Shown: positions 31,407 through 44,523 of the stretch, piece by piece
Numbering within the stretch: position 1 is the first letter of the stretch
How the letters are laid out: the number at the start of each line of letters is the position of its first letter
Assembly: GCA_001632435.1 (NCBI GenBank)
Contig: KV424063.1
Span: 1-64,000 of the forward strand
DNA length: 64,000 nt
Reading direction: 5' to 3'
Origin: Calocera cornea HHB12733
Taxonomy: Eukaryota; Basidiomycota; Dacrymycetes; Dacrymycetales; Dacrymycetaceae
Translations under genes and position numbers: made by a program
Notes under the pieces: model-generated
What the model was told of the DNA's origin: nothing
The model's database searches: none
Seen by the model: the letters and a program-made list of their open reading frames with translations, nothing else

Positions 31407-33103
31407 TCACTCCGTCTCCAATTCCAGATCAAAATCGAAGCTAAACGCGCTGCCCTTGGTTGGCGTTAACCCCTCTGCCGTTTTCCCATCCCCAGCATCT
31501 TCAACCTTCCCGGTACCGCGCTCCTTGGGAGGGACCATCCTCGCTAACGCATCCTCCAACAACTCTGGCTCCTTCTCCCTCAACAGCCCCACAAACCTCT
31601 CGTAGAGCCCAGCCCTGTACGGATCCGCATCGTCCGCCTGGTCCAGGTCCACGCAAGCCGACGCAGCTAGCTCAGAGGGAACTTTGAACCCCGAGATCTG
31701 CCCCGGCTTGTCCCGCATGAACTTGAGCACGCTGGCGAGCTCGTGCCGTGATACGAAGTTTTGCGTGACGGCGATTGCGGGAGTGAGGTTGACGACGAGA
31801 TGCCACCAGCCGCTTGGTCTACACCAACCGTCAGCTCAGGTACCTTGTGACATGGCGGGACAGAGACGCACACATAGACCATCTCCCCCTCCCTCTGCAC
31901 GCCGACTCTCATCTTCCCTCTCTCCTCGCCCTTCCCCTGCGGACCAAAGCGGCTCCGCGCTTCCTTCCAATACCCCTCGAACCATTCCCCCAAGCTCAGC
32001 GGGCTCGTCACCTCTGCTTCGTCCTCGCTCACGTACACACCCGGCGGGAGGACGGAGGGTGGGAACATGATCCATCCCTTGGTGCCGCTCACGGCGGCGT
32101 TCCACGCCGATGTGCTGTTCGGATCTTTGTGGAATGTGCTTCCCGAGCGGGCGGGGCCGATGATCTACAGATTCGTCAGATATCCACATATATGCTGATA
32201 ATTTGCAAGAAGACGTACCAGCCAGCGGTAATTCGGCCGCTCCTCTTCAAAAACGCTGAACAGATCTTCACCAAACACCTCCGGCACCGTGTACTCCTCC
32301 CTCAATTCCCTGCCCGTACTCTCAACGAACGCGGAGTCAAACAGGTAAAGCGGTGCGTCTTCGCCAGCGCAGTCGCGCGCGTACTTGGCGTACTCGGTGA
32401 AGGTGCACGCGAGCGCTTCAGCTTGGAACGTCTGCTCTGGGAAGCGGGCGGCCAGGGAGTTCAAGGTCCAGCGCTTGGACGGATCGGAGTAGGCGGGCCA
32501 GTTGTCCAAGGCGCCGGTGAGGATGACCGGCTCGCTTGGTGCTGCATACAACCGGGCGAACTCTTCGCGGCTGAGAGAGGAGACGGAGCGGCGAGGGATG
32601 TTCTGCCGCTTCGAGGTGAAGTGGCGCTCTAGGGGGATGGAAGCGCAGAGTTGTGGCTGGTACAGGATATCGGAGAACACGCCTCTACAGCTGATGTTGT
32701 CGGATGGCCAGTCAATCAAAGCTTCTGGTACATGCCCAAAGCGGGCGATGTAGCTCTTCCTCCATCCGCCCCGCCAGCCCTCGAGCCGTCCCTGTGCGCT
32801 CTCGGAGTACAGGTCCTTCCACAGCGGCTCGTGTGATGCGAATGCAAAGCTTGCTTTGGAGGTGGAGGAGAACGTGAGGAGGGAGGCGGCGGGGAGGAGG
32901 GAAAGGATGTGAAGGAGCAGCTCGTGTGGGAGGGCGGCGAGGACGCCTAGAGAGGTAGGGAGGATGGAGGGCTGGCCGAGGGCGTTGCCCAGGGGTAGGA
33001 TGCCATATAGCGGAGGCCGGGTTGTGCAGTCATCGGCGAGCTTGGGTTTCTTGCTCGACGGCCGGGAGGGGGACGGTGAACGTGGGCGAGTGGCCACGGG
33101 CAT
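31407..33103 (-). CDS. F-box/JmjC-domain dioxygenase, JMJD6-like
   Basis: Three exons (33103-32219, 32164-31872, 31818-31407) join to 529 residues. A nuclear-type basic stretch (SSKKPKL) is near the start and an F-box-like segment is at about residues 54-99 (LAALPHELLLHIL). A JmjC fold follows. Iron ligands are visible as HKD (His307, Asp309) and His399 in VPSGWWH, and Lys324 in SGTKGW is the expected 2-oxoglutarate contact. The context TSAWNA..SG and AVTQNF matches the JMJD6 branch, whose members act as lysyl hydroxylases or arginine demethylases on nuclear proteins. The start is the first ATG; the frame extends further upstream but only from GTG. Its start is 166 bases from the divergent F-box gene. 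Confidence 0.87.
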
Positions 33104-33269
33104 GTTTTGGTCGATGACAGCGGCAGCGGCACGCCAAGTAGGCGAAGGGGGCGAAGACAAAATAGGGTCGCGTATCGCCGCGGGCCCGCTTATGGCCGAC
33201 ACTCAACCTCTCATCTTTTGCAGCTTGCTTCAGACCATCATCCTCTACTTGAGCCACGCAGACGTAAAC
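33104..33269. promoter_or_regulatory. Short bidirectional promoter
   Basis: Only 166 bases separate the start codons of the divergent JmjC and F-box genes. The F-box side contains the family motif GACCATCATCCT at 33233-33244. No TATA box seen. Confidence 0.6.
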
Positions 33270-34712
33270 ATGTCCTCTTCTCCCTCTCCTGCGCTCATGT
33301 CGATACCAAACTCTCCGTCTGCACTATCAATAGGCGATAATGCCCCGGTCGTCTGTACTGCGGACGATTTGTGCCGAGAGGACCAACTGGACGAACTGAC
33401 GAGGTCGAATGCCGCCCATAACGCTAGGCTTCCTGTCGCTCGACTTCCAGACGACGTCCTGCAGACGATCTTCGAGATCAACTCTCAAAGGATACCAGTC
33501 ATGCATTCGGCGTTAGGGACGCCTCGTGGAATGCCCTATCAAATGCAGGTCTCTCACGTCTGCCGGCATTGGCGCCGCTTAGCCCTACAAACTGCAACTT
33601 TGTGGGCCAAATTCGCGGTCGACAGCCCCAACCGTCTTAGGTCCATCGAACACCTGATTCTCAAACGCACCAAGGGAACATTGCTAGATATTCTAATCTG
33701 GGATCTACACCGTTTCCTTGTACGACCAGGCCCTCCCTACCATTTCAGAGATCGAGCCAGCAAACTCACTCCAGAGCTCGCATTGTTCATGGAGAAGTAC
33801 CTGCCCCAAATCTCAGCTCTATCTATCAACGGATGCGATGATTCCGTTAATTCTCTTTTCATGGGTCAGCACACCTCTGCCCAAGCTCTGGTCACACTTC
33901 GCTTGACCTGGCGGTTTTGTCCGAATGTGCCGGACCGATCTCTGCTCTCCGAGAACCCTTATACACTGGTTACCCCTAACCTCCACAGCATCCAGCTTAA
34001 TTCCTTCACACTACCCAAGTTCAGCCCTTGCTCAAGAATGCCAACGACGGTGCGAGCCATACGATATGTCGAGACGCACCGGTTTACAATGACCCACCTG
34101 TTTCAAGAATTAGCCTGTCTGACGGAGGTCAAGGCTTTGGACTATGTCCTTCACTGCTTCGGACAGTCGACAACCCCATGGCCGGCCCAAAAACATCAGC
34201 TCCCACGTCTATCAACTTGCCAACTCGAATGCCCTCGGCATCCGGAATGTCTGGCCCGATTCGTCCAGCTGTTGTCGTTGCCCAATCTCAGGTGGCTGAG
34301 TCTGCCCAACTTCGGTGTTGACATTAGCGGAGACTCATTGCTCGCCATTCTGCAATGTGTGCCCATGCTCGCTCACCTATCAATCCACACCCTACGGAGA
34401 ACAATACTGGCTATGCTTCATCGCCTCGTCCTCAACGCAGACAATGTGCAGATGACACTGTTGCCTCGTCTCAAGACTCTCGATCTAATGATTATGTCCC
34501 AGTCATCGTCAGCCAACCTGCGGGAGGCCATCGAGAGATTAGCCCGCGCACGATGCCACCCGCAAGCAGGTGTCACGCCATTGGAGAAACTTTCGATTTA
34601 TCCCAGCTTTAAAGACAACATTGTTGAGAATTTAGAAAGTCTGGGACTCACTGTGCGAACGTTGCCCAATGGTCCCTTTACGCGGTTCCCAGCGCTTGAA
34701 TGTACTTTGTAG
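33270..34712 (+). CDS. F-box protein with leucine-rich C-terminal region
   Basis: Single exon, 480 residues. The reading frame is open far upstream (from 32964), but the family alignment puts the start at 33270 (MSSSPSPALMS). Then come VVCTADDLCREDQLDELTRS and an F-box (LPVARLPDDVLQTIF). After VSHVCRHWRRLALQTATLW, leucine-rich repeats continue to the end. It is close to the genes at 18353-19777 and 12313-13779. Likely SCF substrate adaptor with unknown target. Confidence 0.84.
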   Translation: MSSSPSPALMSIPNSPSALSIGDNAPVVCTADDLCREDQLDELTRSNAAHNARLPVARLPDDVLQTIFEINSQRIPVMHSALGTPRGMPYQMQVSHVCRHWRRLALQTATLWAKFAVDSPNRLRSIEHLILKRTKGTLLDILIWDLHRFLVRPGPPYHFRDRASKLTPELALFMEKYLPQISALSINGCDDSVNSLFMGQHTSAQALVTLRLTWRFCPNVPDRSLLSENPYTLVTPNLHSIQLNSFTLPKFSPCSRMPTTVRAIRYVETHRFTMTHLFQELACLTEVKALDYVLHCFGQSTTPWPAQKHQLPRLSTCQLECPRHPECLARFVQLLSLPNLRWLSLPNFGVDISGDSLLAILQCVPMLAHLSIHTLRRTILAMLHRLVLNADNVQMTLLPRLKTLDLMIMSQSSSANLREAIERLARARCHPQAGVTPLEKLSIYPSFKDNIVENLESLGLTVRTLPNGPFTRFPALECTL

Positions 34713-34983
34713 TCGAACGGCATGTGGGTCGAGCTCAGAGACGCAGGTATGCATGATCTTAATACCACTAATATATGTGCCTTACCGTGTGCGTGGCCGT
34801 CAGGCACTTGGAGTACGTACAGGTGGGGCGTGACCAGGCAACAGGCAGTCACACCTCCTCTCACATCTCTCGCAAGTCGTTGAAGAGGTATGCGATCCTA
34901 TAATCATGAGTTGGTTAGCACCTTCAGTTCCAGTAGACTTTGATGAACCGTTCCTTACGCGGGACGTCACTGCCGAGGCCCGC
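34713..34983. other. Convergent spacer between F-box and xylanase genes
   Basis: No gene seen between the F-box stop and the xylanase stop. Confidence 0.5.
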
Positions 34984-37583
<2,600 letters not shown>

Positions 37584-38416
37584 GTTGTGGACCAGCGCTG
37601 GTGGGAGATCAGTGGATCGAGCGGTGTGCTGCAGTCGAGATACTGAAATATCAGGATGCGTTATTGTCCGCTTTTATGTGCTTTCACGGTATGCCAGTAT
37701 TCATGGGTGCGAGCATCGCTGCAGCGACTCAGATGTTCAGTACACCAATGCCCTTCTCCATTTGCTGAGACCGCCGAGGAGATGTTTCCGAATGGAGTGT
37801 AATGGGAGATCCGGCAAGCAACTATCCATGCCGACACCCAGCATCGGAGAGCTCAGCATCCCCGACAGGTGATGTCAAGTGGTCAACGAGTACACAGGTG
37901 ACCAGAACGTAGACGGTAGAGAGTCGGTTTGCTCGATCGTGCAGTGTTTCACAAAGCCTGAAGGGGGAGGACAGGTTCTTTCCATCCTGCCGAGAGGCTT
38001 ACGTCAGCGGGATATTGACTAAATGGAGGGAAGAAGCATCGGTAGGAGTCGACAAGTTGCGGGGAAACATGCCTGGTCTCAATGGGAATATGTCAATGGG
38101 GTAATGGGAGAGAAAGTTCGTGCTGCACATTACGACATCATGAACGTCTATCGGGGTATTTGTCCATCGAGGTAAATCAGCGTCATCGGGACCATGCTGA
38201 GGACAGACGGGATTAAGCAGTTCTCCGAGAAGAGTGCAAGTACGCATCACCAGCCTTCCCCTTGCCTAGCGGGAGTTTGTGATAGTCCGTGCTCTCCTAT
38301 TCCGGTTATGATATATCGAAACAGCTGAGAGAGGGTCGAGGAAGACAGCCAGTCCACAACGTGTCAGAACACCCTCCTCTCAACGCCATCCGCCTGCCGA
38401 GTGGCTATTCGGCTCC
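37584..38416. other. Upstream region of xylanase A, no gene
   Basis: Apart from the TATA-like CATAAAAG (37671-37678, minus) nothing recognisable was found. Confidence 0.5.
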
Positions 38417-39170
38417 TCAGTGAGACCTGATGCCACTCATGTCAAGTACGTGAATGGCATCCGCAGGAAGCGACTTGGCGTAAGGGGCTGCAGATGGGGG
38501 AGCGGACGACTCGCCGCCGAGGACGAGAATCCGTTTCCCCACTGTGGCCATCGCGGGCCCCGAGCGGACGGTCGGGGCAGGTCCCATGTTGTGGAAGATG
38601 AATCAGCGGGGCACTGTTTCGCATTGTCAGTATCCACCTCCGACCGAAGTGGAAGAGGATGAGCATGTATGCGTACTGCTGACGTTGAACGCGGCAAGGT
38701 CGTTGAGGTCCTGCCCGTCGACCCCGCGTCCGCCGAAGATGTACATCACGTCGTCGACCAGGATGCGTGTCCCTCTCTCGGACGGGGCATGTACCCTGAG
38801 AAGGAGCATCAGTGTGATTCTCACCTGCAAGCTTCGAAATCACGCGGAGACTCTGATAGAGGAGTAAAGAAAGTGAGACACGCTCACCGAATGCCTGCAC
38901 CTCCGTCCACCTCCTCGCCCGCACATCAAACGCCCACACATCATTGTAGTGATCCGTCCCATCCGTCCCTCCAAAGATGTAAGCCACGCCCTCACGGATC
39001 GCAGTGTCCCGTCCTCGGAGCCGGTCCCCCTTATCCCCGAGCGTCCGCCACCCTCGCATCGACGACGCCGAAGACGACCAGAGGCATTCCCACTTTGACA
39101 CCGTAGCCGTACCGAGCGTGTTAAGGTCGAGGGCGGTGGGAGTATAACGGTTGGTGACAGACGTCATTTT
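38417..39170 (-). pseudogene. Truncated kelch-repeat pseudogene, relative of the Tea1-like gene
   Basis: The minus strand gives three kelch pieces matching successive exons of the intact gene at 44524-49988: AYIFGGTDGTDHYNDVWAFD (intact: VYVFGGTDGGFHYNDVWAFD), DDVMYIFGGRGVDGQDLND, and FIFHNMGPAPTVRSGPAM with ILVLGGESS. Introns lie at the matching positions. Damage is clear: the Trp codon before FIFHNMG is now TGA, bases are missing in the GHA..LVDD segment so the frame shifts, and both the earlier kelch repeats and the whole coiled-coil half are absent. It ends at a stop soon after IHVLDMSG. Confidence 0.8.
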
Positions 39171-39732
39171 CTGCAAGTGTATCTTCTGGAATCGGGCGGT
39201 GGAATGGAAAGGAGCAGCGAGAGCAGCTCTGTCTGCCTGTGTGTCCGGACAGCGCTGTCTCTACTCTGCCAGGAGTCCAATCGCACAGCAGCAAGTTCCG
39301 TAGATGCGAATCGAACCCTGTAGCATGCAGGACGCTATCGAATGTCATTGCCACTGGGGCGCTGGCAACGGCTCGGAGGAGGAGCAGCGAGCGGCATGAT
39401 TCCGTGGACTGAGCAGCAGGGCGGTGCGACGCGCCGTAGAGGGTATGTGTGCTGTGACTATCCTAGCATCTTCTGATCGAGGTTGCTGTATTGTTGTCAG
39501 GATTAAGGAGCAGTGAAGCTACAGTGCGTACATTGATCTCGGAAGGATGAAGTCGGAGTTGTACATAGCGGCAGGCTTGCAGGCAGGATGAAGGCTGCCC
39601 CGGTGTGACCGCCGGCTATTCACCCGAACTTTGCCGGCACGCGTCGCGCGCTTCCCCACATCTCCACGCTGTCGCCGTCGTCGTCCAGCTCTCTCCCCCC
39701 AAGCATACAGCTCCTCGCGCTCGTCAACCATC
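39171..39732. other. Intergenic stretch
   Basis: No gene seen between the kelch pseudogene and the carrier gene. Confidence 0.5.
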
Positions 39733-41218
39733 ATGTCCGACTCGCTCATACACGCGGTCGCAGGCTCTGCAGGAGGCGTAGTGGCGATGTCTCTAACATA
39801 GTACGTTCCACTTCCACCCACCCAGCAGCAGCTCAGCCTGACACGATGTATGCTAGCCCGCTCATCTTCCTCTCTACACGAGCAGCAGTAGAAACAAAGA
39901 AGAATCATACGGTAAGTCCACGTGAGTGCAGGAGGCTACACAGACGCTGATGAGAGGGGGGATTGCCCCTGTACAGTCCACACTCGACGCGCTCGCCAGG
40001 ATTCTGCGCTCAGAAGGCATCTCGGGGATCTACTCTGGGCTGACGAGTTCCCTGCTCGGCATAGCGCTCACGAACGGGTACGCTCCCTTTCCTCACCCCA
40101 ATCCCGCGTAGCGTGCTGACATGGGAGATGGACATAGGGTGTACTACTACTACTACGAGCTGACCAAGGGCGCTATCATCGGACGACGCGCGGGCAAGGG
40201 CAAGGCGCTCTCCACGCTCGAGTCGATGCTCGCGGGGCTGATCGCCGGTACGTCCCCATCCCAGGCTCTGGGCATCCTTATACCTCCCCGGACTTCAGGG
40301 CTAACGCACCCCCAGGCTCAGCAACAACCCTCATCTCCAACCCGATATGGGTGATCCAGACCACCCAGGCCGTGCAAACAGTCCCCAGCGCGCCGGCGGG
40401 GGCGAACACCGCCGCGGGGGGCAAGCCGAAACCAAAACCGAAGGAGGGGATCATGGCGACCGCGCGGAAGATAATGGACAAGGACGGGCTGCTGGCCTTC
40501 TGGCGCGGGGTCGGGCCCGCACTCGTGCTTGTTGTCAACCCGATCTTGCAGGTGCGTCCTGGCCCCACAACTTCCACTTCCTGTGCCCTTCCCTGCCCTT
40601 CTCGGATACAACGCTAACATGCTCTGTTCTGGCAGTACACTGTCTTCGAGCAGCTCAAGAACCTGATCGTGGGACGGCGGCAGGAGGCGCTCCGCGCACG
40701 GGGGAGCGCGCAGGCCGTGAGGCTGACGGATTGGGACTTCTTCTGCTTGGGCGCGGTGTCGAAGCTTGGTGCGTCATGTTTCCGTGCATCCGCGTTGCGA
40801 CATTCCGCTGATCAATGCGTATATGCGTGTATTGCAGTCGCCACCTCGCTGACATACCCTTACGTGCGTACCATGCTTTCCCCACCGCCTTTCCCCCGTC
40901 TAACATGCCCGCCCTCGCCCTCGTAGATCGTCCTCAAATCCCGCCAACAATCCGGGCACTCCTCCTCCCCACGCTCCTCCCTGCACGCCCTGCACCATAT
41001 CCTGACATCCGAAGGGCTGCAGGGCCTGTACCGCGGTATCTCTAGCAAGCTCCTCCAGAGCGTGCTGACTGCGGCGATATTGTTTGTGGGACAGAGGAGG
41101 ATTTATGAGGTGACTAAGGCGGTGAGTGGGCTGTTTCTGTTACGGGTTGCGGAGGGGGGACTGATGCATGTGGTAGGCCATCGCTGCACTGGCCGCTAGG
41201 CGGGTCAAGAGCAAGTGA
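39733..41218 (+). CDS. Mitochondrial-carrier-family protein, peroxisomal adenine nucleotide transporter type
   Basis: Nine exons: 39733-39800, 39857-39911, 39977-40077, 40138-40247, 40316-40551, 40636-40768, 40838-40863, 40927-41121 and 41177-41218. They join to 321 residues with all phases closing. Three carrier repeats are visible with P-signatures TYPLIFLSTR, SNPIWVIQT and TYPYIVLKSR; the second is characteristic of the Ant1/PMP34 branch. The segment GIYSGLTSSLLG and the run of five Tyr in VYYYYYEL also fit that branch. Such proteins exchange ATP for AMP across the peroxisomal membrane to support fatty-acid activation. A 20-nt GTAAGT...GCAG segment at 39912-39931 is too short to be an intron; the 65-nt intron ending at 39976 restores the family sequence. 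Exon 7 is only 26 nt. Confidence 0.85.
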
Positions 41219-41356
41219 TGTTGCGCGGAGTTGCAAACTGATGACAAATAATGTTCTCTCCCATTGTTGTACTGTTATCTATTCCTAGCAATCGTGACTT
41301 TTATGTGTTTTTGTGACTCACTACCCACCCTTGATGTAATATCCTCAGAACACACG

Positions 41357-41392
41357 GTGTGATCCTCTGGCAACATCTCCAGAGGATCACAC
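41357..41392. repeat. Perfect 14-bp stem hairpin
   Basis: GTGTGATCCTCTGG (41357-41370) and its exact reverse complement (41379-41392) flank the 8-nt loop CAACATCT. It lies about 140 bases after the carrier stop codon. It has no T-tract, so it is not a bacterial-style terminator. Confidence 0.8.
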
Positions 41393-43962
41393 AGCCAGCT
41401 AATGCCAGGTGGGAGTCTGGGAACTGGCACTGACAGAGTGGCCATGCCAGACAGCCCAGGTAGGTGGGAGGGACCTGTTGGAAGGGTAGAGGGGGTGCAC
41501 TGGGTGATGGATGGAGTCACTAGGAATGGAAGAAAGTAGTAGTAAAATGGAACCGGGATAATGAGGTACGCTGTAAAAGTATTGTGACTCAGAGGCAGTT
41601 CCACCCCCTTGTTCAAGACAGCTTCTCCTCTCAACCCAGGATAACACAATTGGACATTGGGCTTGTGTGATGAAAGCCATGTTGAAACATCTTAAGAGAC
41701 AGGAATACAAAGCAGACACCAGTCAGGAGCCAGAGAAGAGAAGGGGAGGGGATTATCGTGGCACCCACGGGCGGTACTAAGAGAGAATGAGCACAAGGCT
41801 GCAGTACAACACCTGCCTTGAGCTGCGCGATTCAATAATAGCACACAGAGACTCCGTAAGAGATGATTCCAGACGACGCACACGAGGAGCATCAGTTGAT
41901 TCAGCTGTGGCAGATAGAGGAGATGCAGCTGGCCTGCTCCGCGCCGTCCTGCAGGAAGCCCTGGTTACATGTTGAACGAATGAATCACTGTAACATGCGA
42001 AGAGCGAGCCTGCGGGCCCAGCACGGGCACGTAGCTTGCCCGAAGGCGGCAAGGAGATAGAGTTTGAGCAGAAGCTAGAAGTAGGGAGGGCCCTCCCAAC
42101 CATCCTCATGCAAGAACGAGCACTGCTGGACTACAACGGTCCTTTCGGACCAGGCAGCGAGCTGGTCTTGCGGGAGACGGACTCGGGTGAGACGCTTGTC
42201 TAGAGCCAGCAAGTCCGGAGAGCTGTGGCAGAAGGGACGCAGTGAGCTGCAAGACTCTCACGCACGAGTCGCAAGCTGGTGAAGATGCAAACAGCGGTGC
42301 GCTGTTGCCCCGTCCGTCCGGCTCGTGACAGGATCCCGTCTCTTTGTTGACTAGAAAGACAGTAAGGCGATGTCGCCGACAACCGCGCGCAAGACTAACG
42401 AGGAGATGATCACAGCGCTAGAGCTCTAGAGCGCTGAGCCACCCCACACTCTGTCTTGCGGACGAGATGCCGCGAGCTGTCCATATGCTGAAGGACCGAG
42501 CTCCGTTTGCGAGTGGACAGCCCGTCCCCTTCAGAGAGAGGCAGCAAGCTGCGAATAGCCAGTGCTGGAGCGCGGGGTCGCCCACGCCCACGCACGAAGC
42601 TGGGAAAGACTTACAGCTCAGCAGCTTCCTGCCGAGCATCCGACCGCAGCTCGTGCGAAGGGATGTGCGACGCTAGATACCCGACTGGGTAGATGCTAGC
42701 CAGAGAGAGGGGGTGGGGGGCGAGCTTCCACGCACAACGTTTACGTGCCCTTCGGGAAACAGCACTGATGCTGTACAGGACGACGAGAGCTTGTGAGAGG
42801 AAAGCCGCGTTCCCCAACGGACGCCAGAGGAGACCGCGAGCGCCAGACGATGAGCAGGAGGCGTCACGCAACTCCACGCACGACGGTGGAGGAACGAAGC
42901 CCAACAGCACCCAGCTCAAGTCCGCCAGGCCACGTCGTGTGTGTAAGGCCTGGACGCCCAGGCCAGAGATGGAGGACGATACGATAGGAAAAGAAAGGGA
43001 GAAGGGCGGGCGGCTGCCACGCGCAGTTTTGTTCACACGACGGCCGAGATAGCACACTTGCGCTGAACGGACATGTCCGCTTCTCGGTTGGAGAGAGCGA
43101 GGTCGGAGGGAAGGGAGGGCCGACGAGGGCGAGCGTGCAGTGGAGGGAAGGAGGAGGGTCGCGGGAGTGCAGTGCAGTGCACGCATGCGGCCCGCGAACA
43201 GGGGAACCGCAGCAGCACAGTGCTGAAGCTCTCCCGTGCGACCGCATGCGTGCGACTCTGCGGCGCCTCACACCGAGCGGGACGACAACGGAGGAGAGGG
43301 CCGAGAGAGAGAAAGAGGGAGGGAGGGAGCTGTCGCGCGCAAGGCCTGCGGACGACACCCTAACAGCAGCCAGTGCTGTGGGTCGCTAGGCGTCCTTGCG
43401 AGTGAGCAGCCCCTCCCTCAGCCAGGTGACCGTCCGGGGCAAGAGCGCGCCTGCCCGCCGCTGATGAAGCAGGGTTTATATGTGATCAAGGGCGGGCCAG
43501 CCCTAAAGCTGCATGGTGGGGAACTGCAAGTGCCGTGTCGGGTGCCGATATGGGCCGAAGCCGGCCCTGAACCCCTTGCTGCTACCCTGACACCCTATGG
43601 CGGGCGTAAAATGTACACAGGAGAGGACACAAGGACCCCTTTCACGGGAGTAATCTGCGCCCGTCCAGCGCCTGGCAACGGCCGGCCGAGGGTTGCCGTC
43701 CGGTTCTGGGGGCCGACAGGGAGCTGAAGCTCGGAGCGAGGGGAGGGCATGGGGAGGAAAGAGGGGAAGAGGCCCCGGCTGGAATGTTTTGACACACCTC
43801 AGCTCGCACGAGCGATATAGCTCGCCCCTCGCCCGCTGATCGCCCGCATCGCGTCCATCGATCGTGCACGGCGCACCGGAGCAGGCAAGGGCCAGCTCTG
43901 TTGTTGTCTTTCCCCGTGCTTCGCTTCTTTTTGTCCGTCAAGCGTGAGCGTCGAGAGAGCAG

Positions 43963-43989
43963 GCATTGCATTGCATTGCATTGCATTGC
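43963..43989. repeat. Pentanucleotide microsatellite (GCATT)5
   Basis: Five uninterrupted GCATT units lie about 540 bases before the Tea1-like start codon. Confidence 0.85.
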
Positions 43990-44523
43990 TCCCGATTGCG
44001 CGGTGGGACCGACGGGCAAAAGGGGTGCTGGCAGGAAGGGACTGACCCCTCGCGCACGTTACCCTCGCTACCGTCCCGTCCGCCTCCCGTTCCCCCCGCC
44101 GTGCAGCCGCAACGAGGCCGGCTGCCCTCCCTCCCCGTCTCGCAACCCTCGCACGGCCGCACTGCACCGCCCCCACCGCCACGCCCCACCCAGCAGCTCG
44201 CCCCCTTCATCAGACGACGGCTCATCCCCCCTCGCCACTCGGTCAACGCACTCGCACCCAGCCCACACACCGCCCCCACCCACCCACCGGCAGCAACATT
44301 TTCACCCACGCCAGCACGTTCCTTCGCCCCCACCACCCCCCGGGCGACCGCACCATCCCACAGCGGGCAGTGAGCAAGGACGGGCTTGTTCAGGAGCAAG
44401 AGTAGGGAGGGCAACTCCCGCCCAGCCCCACCACACGCTCCCGCCCAACGCGAGACGGACACCGCACACAGGCCCCCCACAGCCACCACTGCAGACCCGC
44501 ACGAACGCGAACGCGAACGCAGG

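Larger units (their letters stand above)
41219..44523. other. 3.3-kb stretch without a supported gene
   Basis: 41290-41700 is AT-richer and holds a long hairpin. 42412-42436 holds CAGCGCT/AGCGCTG inverted arms. 42600-43800 is purine-biased, GC-rich and carries only overlapping chance frames. 43900-44520 is the C-rich upstream region of the Tea1-like gene. The stretch is long for this otherwise dense interval. Confidence 0.45.

Noticed and set aside
39912..39931. 20-nt GTAAGT...GCAG segment as an intron in the carrier gene
   Set aside because: Too short for splicing; the 65-nt intron ending at 39976 gives the expected family sequence.
41357..41392. Rho-independent terminator
   Set aside because: The window is eukaryotic and no T-tract follows the stem.
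43963..43989. CRISPR or regulatory repeat array
   Set aside because: Plain (GCATT)5 microsatellite without spacers.
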